This document shows positions 27,409-37,318 of a stretch of DNA of 64,000 nt, piece by piece (within the stretch, counting starts at the first letter, position 1; each line of letters opens with the position of its first letter). The notes beneath the pieces were generated by a model. It was not told where the DNA came from. It was given only the letters and a program-made list of their open reading frames with translations, and did not search any database. This DNA comes from Paenibacillus cisolokensis (lineage in GTDB: Bacteria > Bacillota > Bacilli > Paenibacillales > Paenibacillaceae): NCBI RefSeq assembly GCF_018403665.1, contig NZ_BOVJ01000059.1:1-64000 (forward strand), read 5' to 3'. Both the position numbers and the translations under genes were made by a program.

Positions 27409-29164
27409 TTGGAACAAACGAATACTGTCCCAAGTTGTAGGGGGGACGCTCGATTCCGTCGCGCAGGAGATGAGCGCAGTCGTCACCCGAACTTCCCGTT
27501 CCCCACTGTTCAACGAAGCGCATGATTATACGACAGGCATCTTCGATCTGCACGGGAACAAGTCGCGTCTCGTCGCGCAGGCGCCCGGATGTACGCTGCA
27601 TCTGTACGCGGTCGTCAGCGCGGTGGACCGGCTGGTGGAAGCTTTTCGCTACGATTTGCATCCCGGCGACGTGCTGCTTGTGAACGACCCGTATTACGGC
27701 GGTTCCCACAGCCTCGACTGGACGATCGTTACGCCGGTGTTTCACGGGCGCAAGCCGGTGCTGCTTCCGGCCGTGCGCAGCCACATGGGGGATAACGGCG
27801 GACCGGTCGCCGGCGGCTATAACCCAAGGTCCCGCGACATCTGGCAGGACGGTTTGCGCATCCCTCCGATCAAGCTGTACGAGCGGGGAGAGAAGCGGCG
27901 CGACGTATTCGAGATGATACTCGGCAACAACCGGCTGGAGCATTGGCTGGAAGGCGATCTGGATGCGATGATCGGGGCTTGCCGGGTGGCGGAGGAGCGC
28001 ATCCGGACGCTGCTTGAGCGGTACGGCGGCGATCAGGTTCGGGAAGCGATCGACAGCCGGATTGCGTATACGGAGCGGCGGGTGCGCGAGGAAATCGGCA
28101 GTTGGCCGGACGGGACGTATACGGCGGAGACGTTCGCGGATCATGATTTCCAGGGCCGCCGCGACATTCGGGTGAAGGCGACGGTTACCGTCAAAGGGAG
28201 CGACCTGCATATCGACTTTACGGGCTCGTCGCCGCAAGTTTCGGGCTTCATCAACAGCCCGTTGTCGAATACGACGTCATTTGCTTTCGTCGCGGTATCG
28301 ACCTGCTGCGACGAAGACATCCCGATCAATGAAGGGTATATGAACCCCGTCACCGTTACCGCGCCTCTCGGCACGGTCGTCAATCCGAAGCTTCCTGCTC
28401 CTTGCGGCCACGCAACGGCGTGCGTCGGGGCGGAAATCGCGGAAGCGGTGCTGCTGGCCCTGGCGCAATGTGCGCCCGAGCGGGTAGGCGTCAATGCGCA
28501 CAAGCTGCCGCTCGCTTATTCGCACGGCGAATACGAAGACGGCAGACCGTGGGTCAACCTGAATTTCTTCGGTTACACGGGCGGAGCCGGCGCAGCCTAC
28601 GGAACGGATGGCTGGGGATTGTATCCGCCGGTTATGACCGGCGTTATTCTGCCTTCGATCGAAATGACGGAATATCAGTATCCGTGCCGGATTCTGAAGC
28701 ACGAATACCGCGAAGATTATACCGGTCCCGGAAAGTGGCGCGGCGCGCCGGGGCTCGAGGTGAAAATCCAGCATCTTGCGGAGAGCCGGACCAGCGTCAT
28801 GATGGCAGGGGTCCGCAATACGATTCGCGGGTTTTGCGGCGGAGGGAACGGTCCCGCCAACCAGGTCGTCATCAACGACGGCCAGCCGGGCGCGATGGAT
28901 GTTCCCGAGACGGTCTTCGATTACCCGATGCCGCCGAACGGGATCATTACGTTTCAGCGGTCCGGCGGCGGCGGCTGGGGCAGTCCGCTGGACCGCGATC
29001 CGGAGGCAGTGCTGGACGATGTGCGCAACGGATATGTCTCGGTCGACGGCGCGTTTCGCGATTACGGCGTTATCGTCCGGGAGGACGGCAAAGGCGGCTA
29101 TCGGCTGGATGCGGACGCAACGGAGGCGCATCGCTCCCGCTTGAAGGAATCGAAACGAAAGTAA
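27398..29164 (+). CDS. Hydantoinase B-family subunit, canonical copy
   Basis: A 588-residue HyuB protein. NDPYYGGSHSLDW, RSHMGDNGGPVAGGYN and LRIPPIKLYERGE match the conserved core, as do CTLHLYAV near the N-terminus and the glycine-rich GFCGGGNGP and SGGGGWGSPL at the C-terminus. ATG 27398 lies inside the end of the preceding gene. A strong terminator follows at 29188. With HyuA it should form the active ATP-dependent enzyme; the first HyuB may be an auxiliary subunit as in multi-subunit ketone carboxylases. Confidence 0.9.
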   Translation: MANDWNKRILSQVVGGTLDSVAQEMSAVVTRTSRSPLFNEAHDYTTGIFDLHGNKSRLVAQAPGCTLHLYAVVSAVDRLVEAFRYDLHPGDVLLVNDPYYGGSHSLDWTIVTPVFHGRKPVLLPAVRSHMGDNGGPVAGGYNPRSRDIWQDGLRIPPIKLYERGEKRRDVFEMILGNNRLEHWLEGDLDAMIGACRVAEERIRTLLERYGGDQVREAIDSRIAYTERRVREEIGSWPDGTYTAETFADHDFQGRRDIRVKATVTVKGSDLHIDFTGSSPQVSGFINSPLSNTTSFAFVAVSTCCDEDIPINEGYMNPVTVTAPLGTVVNPKLPAPCGHATACVGAEIAEAVLLALAQCAPERVGVNAHKLPLAYSHGEYEDGRPWVNLNFFGYTGGAGAAYGTDGWGLYPPVMTGVILPSIEMTEYQYPCRILKHEYREDYTGPGKWRGAPGLEVKIQHLAESRTSVMMAGVRNTIRGFCGGGNGPANQVVINDGQPGAMDVPETVFDYPMPPNGIITFQRSGGGGWGSPLDRDPEAVLDDVRNGYVSVDGAFRDYGVIVREDGKGGYRLDADATEAHRSRLKESKRK

Positions 29165-29187
29165 ACCGGTTTAAAATGATCGGCACA

Positions 29188-29241
29188 CCGCGCCGAATCC
29201 TTCGCTGGTTGAACGGCGAAGGATTCGGCGCGGTTTCTTTT
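29188..29241 (+). terminator. Terminator of the hydantoinase operon
   Basis: CCGCGCCGAATCCTTCGC (29188-29205) and its exact reverse complement (29216-29233) form an 18-bp stem followed by TTTCTTTT. Confidence 0.9.
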
Positions 29242-29363
29242 GGCGCGTAATAACGCCGAAAATAATCGTGCGCAGCAAGCAGGAATGGGGCGCCGAGAGG
29301 AGAACGATTAAAAGGAAGTGCCAATATTTATGATGCATGTACATTATTGGAGGTGCATGAGGA

Positions 29364-30122
29364 ATGAAATTGTCCGACATCGCAGTCCAGCTCTATACGC
29401 TGCGCGATTATTGCCGCACCGGCGAACAGCTGCGCGAGACGCTGCTCAAAGTGAAGGAGATCGGCTACCAATCGGTGCAGCTGTCGGGTCTCGGGCCGAT
29501 CAATCCGGAAGAGGTAAAGCGGCATGCTGACGAAGCGGGCCTGGTCATTTGCGCGACGCATGTCGATTACAACAGCCTGAAGCATAAGCTGGACGATGTC
29601 GTGCGTCAGCACAAGCTGTGGAATTGCCGTTACGTCGGTCTGGGAGGCATTCCGGCGGAGTACCGGTCAGGCGAAGGCTATGCCGCTTTCGCGAAGGAAG
29701 CTTCGGAAATCGGCAAACGTCTGAAGGAGCACGGCCTGCAATTTATTTATCATAATCATAAATTCGAGTTCGAAAAATATGACGGCCGCACCGGCATGGC
29801 GATTTTGCTGGAGGAAAGCGACCGCGATGCGTTCGGCTTCGAACTTGACACCTATTGGGTGCAGGCCGGCGGAGCGGACCCGGTGGAATGGATCAGGCGG
29901 GTGGAAGGGCGAATGGGCGTCATTCATCTGAAAGATATGGCGATTGTGGACGACAAGCAAATATTCGCGGAAATCGGCGAAGGCAATCTCAATTTCGAGC
30001 AAATTGTGCAAGCTTGCCGCGAAACCGGCGTGGAGTGGTATGTGGTCGAGCAGGACCAGTGCCGACGCGACCCGTTCGAAAGCTTGGCGATCAGCTTGAA
30101 CAATCTGAAAAAGCTGCTGTAG
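29364..30122 (+). CDS. Sugar phosphate isomerase/epimerase (xylose isomerase-like TIM barrel)
   Basis: A 252-residue TIM-barrel protein of the IolE/hydroxypyruvate-isomerase-like family. Barrel strands with likely metal ligands read FIYHNHKFEFE, FELDTYW, GVIHLKDM and WYVVEQD, giving the Glu/Asp/His/Glu set of the family. ATG follows GGAGGTGCATGAGGA. It is 24 bp from the next isomerase-like gene, so the two are co-transcribed. They may act on consecutive steps of one sugar or cyclitol pathway (inference). Confidence 0.85.
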   Translation: MKLSDIAVQLYTLRDYCRTGEQLRETLLKVKEIGYQSVQLSGLGPINPEEVKRHADEAGLVICATHVDYNSLKHKLDDVVRQHKLWNCRYVGLGGIPAEYRSGEGYAAFAKEASEIGKRLKEHGLQFIYHNHKFEFEKYDGRTGMAILLEESDRDAFGFELDTYWVQAGGADPVEWIRRVEGRMGVIHLKDMAIVDDKQIFAEIGEGNLNFEQIVQACRETGVEWYVVEQDQCRRDPFESLAISLNNLKKLL

Positions 30123-30146
30123 AACCGCAAGAAGGAGGAGCTTGCA

Positions 30147-31019
30147 TTGAAAATCGGATTGAGCACCTACAGTTTGCTGAAAGCGATTAAAAGCGGCGAA
30201 ATGACCGTACTGGATGTTATCTCCTGGATCAAGGAAAACGGCGGCGAGCATATGGAGATCGTGCCGTACGGCTTCACCCTCGTCGACAATCCGGCGTTGG
30301 CGGACGCCGTGGCCGAGAAGGCGGCGAAGGAAGGAATCGAGCTTTCCAACTATTCGATGCCGGCCAATTTCGTGCAGGAAACGGAGGCGGAATTCGAGCA
30401 GGAGGTCGAGCGTGTCAAGCAGCACGTCGATCTGCTTCACCGGATGGGCATTCGCCATATGCGTCATGATGTGACAGCGTTTTCGCTGCCGAAGGAGAAG
30501 ATGACGATCCGCTATTTCGAAGATTCGCTGCCGCAAATTGTCGAGGGCGCCCGCCGGATCGCCGATTATGCCGCTCCGCTCGGCATTACGACGACGATCG
30601 AAAATCATGGCTTCAGCGTGCAGCGGAGCGACCGCGTGCAGCGGGTGCTGCAGCTGGTCGACCGTCCCAATTTTCGCACGACGCTCGACGTCGGCAACTT
30701 TCTGTGCGCGGACGAAGACCCGATCGTCGGGGTCAAAAGCAACATTGCTTACGCATCTCTCATTCACTTCAAAGATTTCTATATCCGGCCGTACGATCAG
30801 GACCCGGGCGGCGGCGAATGGTTCCGCACCGCGAGCGGCAACTATTTGCGCGGAGCGATCGTCGGACACGGCGACCTGGACATCCGCCGGATTATACGGA
30901 TTATCAAGGATGCGGGCTACGACGGATACGTGACCGTCGAGTTCGAAGGGATGGAGGATTGCAGGATCGGCTCCAAAATCGGGATGGACAATGTCCGCCG
31001 TCTGTGGGAAGAGGCGTGA
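30147..31019 (+). CDS. Sugar phosphate isomerase/epimerase, second copy
   Basis: A 290-residue TIM-barrel protein with TTG start behind AAGGAGGAG. Strands with probable metal ligands read TTIENHGF, TTLDVGNF, LIHFKDF and YVTVEFEGMED. It is only distantly like its 252-residue neighbour, so this is a family pair rather than a recent duplication. A terminator follows at 31061. Substrate unknown. Confidence 0.85.
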   Translation: MKIGLSTYSLLKAIKSGEMTVLDVISWIKENGGEHMEIVPYGFTLVDNPALADAVAEKAAKEGIELSNYSMPANFVQETEAEFEQEVERVKQHVDLLHRMGIRHMRHDVTAFSLPKEKMTIRYFEDSLPQIVEGARRIADYAAPLGITTTIENHGFSVQRSDRVQRVLQLVDRPNFRTTLDVGNFLCADEDPIVGVKSNIAYASLIHFKDFYIRPYDQDPGGGEWFRTASGNYLRGAIVGHGDLDIRRIIRIIKDAGYDGYVTVEFEGMEDCRIGSKIGMDNVRRLWEEA

Positions 31020-31060
31020 TTCCTATTCCGATGAGCCGATAGCGGCCGATCCGGCTTTGA

Positions 31061-31108
31061 TTCGCTGCGGGGCGATGGAAATATCGCTTTCCCGCAGCGA
31101 ACTTTTTT
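31061..31108 (+). terminator. Terminator after the isomerase pair
   Basis: TTCGCTGCGGG (31061-31071) pairs with CCCGCAGCGAA (31091-31101), with an inner GCGAT/ATCGC, followed by CTTTTTT. Confidence 0.85.
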
Positions 31109-31147
31109 CGCAGCGCCAAACGATGCGGCGGTTGATGACCGCAAAAA

Positions 31148-31161
31148 TGTATGCGCTTACA
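31148..31161. promoter_or_regulatory. Catabolite-responsive element (cre)-like site
   Basis: TGTATGCGCTTACA fits the Firmicute cre consensus TGWAARCGYTWNCW with one mismatch. It lies 35 bp before the start of the AraC-type sensor, so CcpA may control this sugar-uptake locus. Confidence 0.5.
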
Positions 31162-31195
31162 AACGGTAAATTCCACAGGAAGGCAGTGGATCGCT

Positions 31196-33447
31196 ATGAA
31201 CCGGTTGTGGCTTCATCGGATGATTTGGTCGTACGTTCCGCTATATTTCATCTTTTTCACATTCCTGTTTATCGTCTTTGTCCACACGATGGAGGAGCAG
31301 CTGCGGCTGAGCGCGAAAGATTCGAGCGCCGTATTCGCGCGGCAGATGCTTCAATCGGTCGACGTCACGCTGAAATCGGTCGAGTACCGGATTATCCGGG
31401 AACTGCTTCATAACAATAGACTGGCCGATTTCATGCTGGAAAAAGGGCCGGCCGACGTCTATGCGCGGTATGAGATCGCCATGCAGCTGCGCGAATTAAA
31501 GAAGGAACTGGCCGTCATCGATTCGTTCTATCTGCTCCGATTCAGCGACGGATTGGCATTCAACGGCAATGTGTTGGCGCGATCTTCCGGCGAAACGATG
31601 GCGGTCGGCTTTGCGGCGGCTACGGCGTCGGGCGCCGAAGGGTCGAGATGGACCGACGTGCGGCCGTTCCGCGAATATCCTTTTCAGCAGGAGCGAATGG
31701 TGACAAGCCTCGTCTATCCGGTGCCCGACAGCCGCCAGCCGAAAGGCTTGCTGATCGTCAATGTGTCGGCTGCGGCGCTGCGGGAGCAAGCTTCCGGATT
31801 GTTCGACGGCAAAGGGACGTTTGTCCGCTTGTACGACCGCAGCGGAGCGCCGGTTTTTGCGCAGGGCGATGCGGAAGCCGTTGCGGAAGGCCGGGCGCTC
31901 GCCGCCATCTCGTCCGATTATACCGGATGGAAGCTGGAAAGCGGATTTCACGGCCGCGCACCGCTTCGGTCGACCTCGGGTCATTCTCTTCTCTGGATGA
32001 CGCTTGTCATCGTCATCGGCGCGCTCGGCGCCTTCTCCGTCGTTTACGTAACCCGTCAGCATTACAAGCCGATCGAACGGCTGATCGGCCGCATACACGT
32101 TCTCGACTCGCAACGTTTCAGGGCGGCAGGAAACACGGGGCGTTCCGGACCCGACGAGTTTGCCTTTATCGCCTCCGCCATCGAAAGTCTGGCCGCCCGG
32201 TCGACAACGTCGGAGAAGCGGGTGGTGGAAGCGGATATTTGGAGACGAAAGCAGCTCATCCGCGAGCTGCTGGCCGGAGCGGCGCCGCCGGACAAGCTGG
32301 CCGCCCTGACCGGGACGCAAGGAAGCTGCGCCGCGGCGTTTATCGTCGAAATCGACCGCCCCAGGCAGACGTTCGGCCAGTACAGCGCCCGCGATCAGTC
32401 GTTGTTCCGTTATATTATCGGCTCCGTCGCGGGGGAATTGGCCGGGCGGAGCGGCCGCGAATTATGGGAGGAGTGGCAGTCGCCGACGCGGCTGTCCGCC
32501 GTTCTGTTCAGCCATTGCAGCGATCGCGGCGATCCGGAGGCCGGGGCGATCGGGGAAGCGCTTGTCCGCTGGGTTAGCGATAACCTCGGCTTTACGGTGA
32601 CGGTCGGCATCGGCGATCCGGTGCGTTCGCTCGATCAGGTTGCCTTGTCCTACCGCCAGGCGGAAGAGGCGCTCAGGTACAAGGCGGCGCTCGGACATGG
32701 GCGGACGATCCGGTACCGGAAGGAGGATACGGAAGGCAAGGCGGAGCCGGATACGCGCAGCCGGGCGATTCGCCGCATCGCCGAAGCTTACCGGAGCGGG
32801 GGAGACGAGTGGATACGGGAGCTCGAACAATTTTTGAACGGATGCGCAGCGGCCGGCTGGACCGGGAGACGATCGGGGAGCGGACGAAGGCGCTGCTGAC
32901 CGAGATCGACCTGAGGACGTCCGGTTTTTGCGATCCGTATTATGCGCAATGGGCGGGCGAGGTGCTGCCGGAAGCCCGCAGAGCCGCGGAACGCTTCGAA
33001 ACGATCGACGATCTGCGCGCCGAGCTGACGGCGATTTTGAAGCGCTATCTGGAACGATTGGAGAGGCTGCGCGGATTACGCGGCCATCATGAGACGATGA
33101 AAGAAATTCGTTCCTGTATTGAACGGGAATACGCCAATCCGGACTTGTCTCTCGACTATTTGAGCAGCCGCTTCCCGATCGGCGCCAAATATTTGAGCCA
33201 GCTGTTCAAGGATGAATTCGGCGAAAATTTCCACGATTTCCTGACCACCGTACGGATCCGCCATGCGCGCGTCTGGCTTGCCGACGAGACGCTGTCCATC
33301 CAGGATGTCGGGGAGAAGGTCGGTTATCCGAACGGCGCGACGTTCAGGCGCGTCTTTCGGCGGGTTGTCGGCATATCTCCGCAAGATTACCGCAAGAAAG
33401 GTTTTCATCCGAACGGTCAAGCCGATAAAGGAGGAGGACGGACATGA
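31196..33447 (+). pseudogene. Membrane-bound AraC-family sensor regulator (frameshifted)
   Basis: A one-protein sensor and transcription factor of the type common in Paenibacillus. The N-terminus has a membrane helix (YVPLYFIFFTFLFIVFV), an extracellular sensor of ~250 residues, and a second helix (LLWMTLVIVIGALGAFSVVY). Cytoplasmic linker follows, then a C-terminal AraC DNA-binding domain with LSLDYLSSRF and VGEKVGYPNGATFRRVFRR. The frame breaks in the T5 run 32831-32835; one T restores ELEQFFERMRSGRL and a 750-residue protein. ATG 31196 is preferred over an upstream ATG because of AGGAAGG. It probably activates the adjacent ABC importer when sugar is present. Confidence 0.85.
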
Positions 33448-35078
33448 ACTTCCGTTTCATCGGCCGTTTGGCGGCGGGGGCAGCCGCCATCGGGACGGCT
33501 TATATGTTGTTCCTGTACATGGCCGGCACAAGTACGGATTCGGACGCTGTGAAATGGCCGCATTCGCAAGTCGTGCTTACGGTGTTCGCCACGCCGCCGG
33601 CCGAGGTGGAGGATATTGCGACGAATGCGTTTACCCGGCATCTGGAGCAGCGGCTGAACATCCGCTTCCAATTCGTGCAGGTCAGCGCGGAGGCGCAGCG
33701 GGAGCGAAAGGCGGCGCTGCTTGCGGGCGGGGACGGCCCGGACGTCTTCCTGACCGGCAATTTGACGCCGGATGAGCAGATTCGCTACGGCATGCAGGGC
33801 AAGCTCCGGCCGCTCAATGCGCTGATCGACCGGTACGCCCCGCAAATCCGCCGGCGATTCGCGGACAATCCGCAGCTGAAAAAATCGATTACCGCTCCGG
33901 ACGGCAATATTTATGCGCTTCCTTCCGTCAACGAATGCTTTCACTGCTGGTACTCGCAGAAGCTGTGGATCAACGCGGAATGGCTGGAACGTCTCGGATT
34001 GACGGTTCCGCAAACGACGGACGAGCTGTACCGCGTACTGCAGGCGTTCAAGCTTCAGGATCCGAACGGCAACGGCAAGGCGGACGAGGTGCCGCTGACC
34101 GGCGCGGCGGACGGTTGGCGGGTCGATGTGACGGCTTTTCTGATGAGCGCTTTTATTTATTACAACGGGGAAGACTACTTCGTCATCGAGAACGGCAAAG
34201 TCAGTCTGTCCGCCATCCGGCCGGAATGGCGGGACGGACTTTCCTATATCCGGCGTCTGTTCCGCGAAGGGCTGATCGATCCGGCCGCTTTCACCCAGAC
34301 GGTCGACGGGATGGTCCAGCTCGCCCGCTCGCCGGAAGCGAACCGGATCGGCAGCCTGACGGCCGGGCATATCCGCATGGCGTTCGCGGGACCGGCGGAA
34401 ACGCGCCATCAAGCGTACATCACCGTTCCGCCGCTCACAGGACCTGACGGCTACTCGGCGGCCGGCTATTTCAACCGCGGGGAATACGGGCAGTTCGCCA
34501 TTACGAACAAGGCGTCGGAAGAAGAGGCGGAAGCCGCTATCCGGCTTGCCGATTATTTGTACGGCGAGGAAGCGGCGGTGCTGAATGAATTCGGACCCGA
34601 AAACTTGTGGTGGAGACGGGGAGCGCCGGGCGAACAGGACGAGCACGGCCGTCCGGCCCGCTATGCGGTGCGGCCGGAATTTTGGGAGGTGAGCGTGCAG
34701 AACGAAGGCTGGAGCCAGATGGGCATTCTGTATCGCAGCCGCGATTACCGCGAATCGTGGGCGGTGCCGGACGATCCGTATTCGCTTGCGGGCTACGAGC
34801 ACCGGCTGTATACGGAGACGAAGCTTCATTATGAAGGAAGGGAGCCCGCGGAAGTGATGCCGCTGCATCTGTTCATGGAGCCGGAAGCGGCGGCGGAGGC
34901 CGAACGGCTGCGAACGTCGATCCACGGCGCGGTGCGCGATGCGACCGTGGCGTTCATAACCGGACATCGCCGGCTGGAAACCGAGTGGGACGCCTATGTT
35001 CGGGAAATAAAGGAGCTGAAAGCGGACCGTTTTATCGAGCTCTACCAAACCGCCTATGACGATTACCGCGCGAGGTAG
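33444..35078 (+). CDS. Extracellular solute-binding protein homologue without lipobox
   Basis: A 544-residue LplA-type family 1 solute-binding protein. The N-terminal hydrophobic segment (RLAAGAAAIGTAYMLFLYMAG) lacks the lipobox cysteine, so it stays as a membrane anchor or is released. A calcium-loop-like DPNGNGKADE is present. It is closely related to the lipoprotein at 37319; both contain the stretch ITAPDGNIYALP and ECFHCWYSQKLWIN. It overlaps the sensor gene (ATGA), so it is made with the sensor and is separated from the transporter genes by a terminator. A role as a periplasm-side sensing partner is inferred. Confidence 0.85.
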   Translation: MNFRFIGRLAAGAAAIGTAYMLFLYMAGTSTDSDAVKWPHSQVVLTVFATPPAEVEDIATNAFTRHLEQRLNIRFQFVQVSAEAQRERKAALLAGGDGPDVFLTGNLTPDEQIRYGMQGKLRPLNALIDRYAPQIRRRFADNPQLKKSITAPDGNIYALPSVNECFHCWYSQKLWINAEWLERLGLTVPQTTDELYRVLQAFKLQDPNGNGKADEVPLTGAADGWRVDVTAFLMSAFIYYNGEDYFVIENGKVSLSAIRPEWRDGLSYIRRLFREGLIDPAAFTQTVDGMVQLARSPEANRIGSLTAGHIRMAFAGPAETRHQAYITVPPLTGPDGYSAAGYFNRGEYGQFAITNKASEEEAEAAIRLADYLYGEEAAVLNEFGPENLWWRRGAPGEQDEHGRPARYAVRPEFWEVSVQNEGWSQMGILYRSRDYRESWAVPDDPYSLAGYEHRLYTETKLHYEGREPAEVMPLHLFMEPEAAAEAERLRTSIHGAVRDATVAFITGHRRLETEWDAYVREIKELKADRFIELYQTAYDDYRAR

Positions 35079-35130
35079 CGGGAAGCGCCCCTCAGCCCGT
35101 CCGACGTTACCTCGCCGCCGCGTTCGCCGG

Positions 35131-35163
35131 CACCGGTCTCCGCCTTAAGGAGGCCGGTGTTTT
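35131..35163 (+). terminator. Terminator between sensor operon and transporter operon
   Basis: CACCGGTCTCC (35131-35141) and GGAGGCCGGTG (35149-35159) form a stem with one mismatch, followed by TTTT. The rest of the gap to 35392 contains irregular GCGGAAAA copies (near 35197, 35215, 35280, 35298) and no supportable gene. Confidence 0.75.
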
Positions 35164-35392
35164 GGCGTTGAAGAAGGGAACGTAAGACCCGGCGAAGCGG
35201 AAAATGGTGCGCCGGCGGAAAATGGAGCGGCGGGCCGGACGGAAAAGAGAGCGCCGCCGGATTATCAAGCGGCGGAGAGGCGGAAAAGTCGGCGGCAGCG
35301 GAAAAGCGGCCGTTGACCGGGATGTTGCGGGAACCGTATCGTGAACCTCGAGCACCTTATCCACTTGTCAACGAAAGGATGTGATCGTTCGC

Positions 35393-36371
35393 ATGGGTTC
35401 GACCGGCGCAACCGGTGTGACGGAGCGAAAGGCATCTCCGGGGCTGAAAAGCCGTATGGCGGCGGCGGGCAAGGACGGCCTTCGCAAGACGAAGCGGCAT
35501 TGGCAGCTGTATCTGCTTGTGCTGCTGCCCCTGGCCTATATCATCATTTTCAAATATGTTCCGATGTACGGGGCCCAGATTGCGTTTCGGGATTTCAGTA
35601 TTATGAAGGGGTTCGCCGGAAGCGATTGGGCAGGACTCAAGCATTTCCAGGACTTCTTCCAATCGCCGAATTTCAGCATGCTGATCGAAAATACGCTGCT
35701 GATCAGTCTGTACTCGCTGCTCGTAGGGTTCCCGGCCCCGATTATTTTGGCTCTGGCGCTGAACGAGGCGGGCGGGCGCGTATTTAAAAAACGGTGCAGA
35801 TGGTGACGTTCGCTCCTTATTTTATTTCGACCGTCGTCATGGTATCGATGATCATTCTGTTTCTATCGCCGCGTCTTGGCTTCGTCGATCTGATCGTCCG
35901 TGCGCTCGGGATGGAATCGGTCAATTTCATGGGCATACCGGCCTACTTCAAGAGCATATTCGTCCTCTCCAATGTCTGGCAGGGGATGGGCTACGGCGCC
36001 GTTATCTATCTCGCCGCGCTTGCGGGCATCAATCCAGAGTTGTACGAAGCGGCCAGAGTCGACGGGGCGTCCCGCCTGCAAAAAGTGGTTCACGTCGATA
36101 TCCCGGGCATTATGCCGGCGGCGATTATTATGCTGATTTTGAACGCGGGCCAAATGATGAACGTCGGATTCGAAAAATTTTTCTGATGCAAAATCCGCTT
36201 AACATCAGCTCGTCCGAAGTCATCTCGACGTACGTGTACAAAGTCGGTCTGCTCGGCGCGAATTTCAGCTTCTCGGCCGCGGTCGACCTGTTCAACTCGG
36301 TTATCAATCTGATCCTGCTGGTCGCCGTCAACTGGCTGGCCCGAAGGGTATCCGAGACCAGTCTGTGGTAG
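35393..36371 (+). pseudogene. Sugar ABC transporter permease, LplB type (frameshifted twice)
   Basis: First membrane component of a CUT1-like complex sugar importer. Three frames join: LYLLVLLPLAYIIIF to GRVFKK, break at A6 35786-35791, then TVQMVTFAPYFIST through the EAA loop (ELYEAARVDGASRLQ) to VGFEK, break at A5/T5 36173-36182, then LMQNPLNISSSEVISTYVYK. One base at each site yields 326 residues with about six helices, the usual LplB length. The start is uncertain; ATG 35393 is used with AAAGGA 13 bases upstream. Confidence 0.85.
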
Positions 36372-36388
36372 CGGTTGGGAGGGAAATG

Positions 36389-37288
36389 ATGAAAGCGCAT
36401 ACGAGGATCAAGGAATCATGGGGCGACAAGCTGTTCCTGTTCGGGGTATATCTCTTTCTCGTTATCATTCTGGTCGTGGTGCTGTACCCGCTCGTTTACA
36501 TCGTCAGCTCGTCCTTCAGCTCGCCGCGGGCGGTCGTCAGCGGGAGCGTATGGCTGCTGCCGGTGGAGCCGAGCCTCGCGGGCTACAAGGCGATCTTCAA
36601 CAATCCGCAAATTTTGACCGGCTACGCCAACTCGATTTTCTACACCTTTTTCGGAGTACTGATCAATGTATCGCTAACGGTCATGCTGGCTTACCCGCTT
36701 TCCAAACCGACGTTTTTCGGCCGCGGCCTTATGATGGTTATCATTGTCATCACCATGATGTTCAGCGGCGGCTTGATTCCGTACTATTTGACCGTGAAGG
36801 CGCTCGGTCTTCTCGATACGCGATGGGCGATGCTGCTGCCCGGGGCGCTCGCCGTCTGGCAGGTTATTATCGCGCGCACCTTTTTTCAGTCCACCATTCC
36901 GAAGGAGCTCGGCGAGGCGGCGGAGCTGGACGGCTGCAGCGATATCGGTTTTTTGTGGCGCGTCGTGCTGCCGCTCTCCAAACCGATTATCGCCGTCCTC
37001 GTGCTGATGTATGCGGTCGGTCACTGGAACGCGTACTTCGAGGCGCTCATTTTTCTGAAGTCGCCGGATCTGTATCCGCTGCAAATCATTTTGCGCAACA
37101 TTCTGATTCTGAACTCGATCGACGCCAGCATGATGGTCGACGCCAATCAGATGGTCGCCCGGCAAGGGCTGCGCGATTTGCTCAAATATTCGCTTATTGT
37201 CGTGGCGACTGTGCCGGTATTGGCCATTTATCCGTTCGTGCAAAAATATTTTGTCAAGGGCATCATGATCGGTTCGCTCAAAGGTTGA
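36389..37288 (+). CDS. Sugar ABC transporter permease, LplC/YtcP type
   Basis: Second membrane component, ~299 residues with six helices. The conserved cytoplasmic loop ELGEAAELDGCSDIGFLWRVVLPLSKP is the EAA motif that contacts the ATPase; no ATPase gene lies here, so the importer probably shares an MsmX-type ATPase encoded elsewhere. GGGAGGG upstream supports ATG 36389 (or 36386). It lies 17 bp after the first permease and 30 bp before the binding-protein gene. Confidence 0.88.
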   Translation: MKAHTRIKESWGDKLFLFGVYLFLVIILVVVLYPLVYIVSSSFSSPRAVVSGSVWLLPVEPSLAGYKAIFNNPQILTGYANSIFYTFFGVLINVSLTVMLAYPLSKPTFFGRGLMMVIIVITMMFSGGLIPYYLTVKALGLLDTRWAMLLPGALAVWQVIIARTFFQSTIPKELGEAAELDGCSDIGFLWRVVLPLSKPIIAVLVLMYAVGHWNAYFEALIFLKSPDLYPLQIILRNILILNSIDASMMVDANQMVARQGLRDLLKYSLIVVATVPVLAIYPFVQKYFVKGIMIGSLKG

Positions 37289-37318
37289 AATCAGGCCGGA
37301 ATGAGGAGGAGATGGGAC

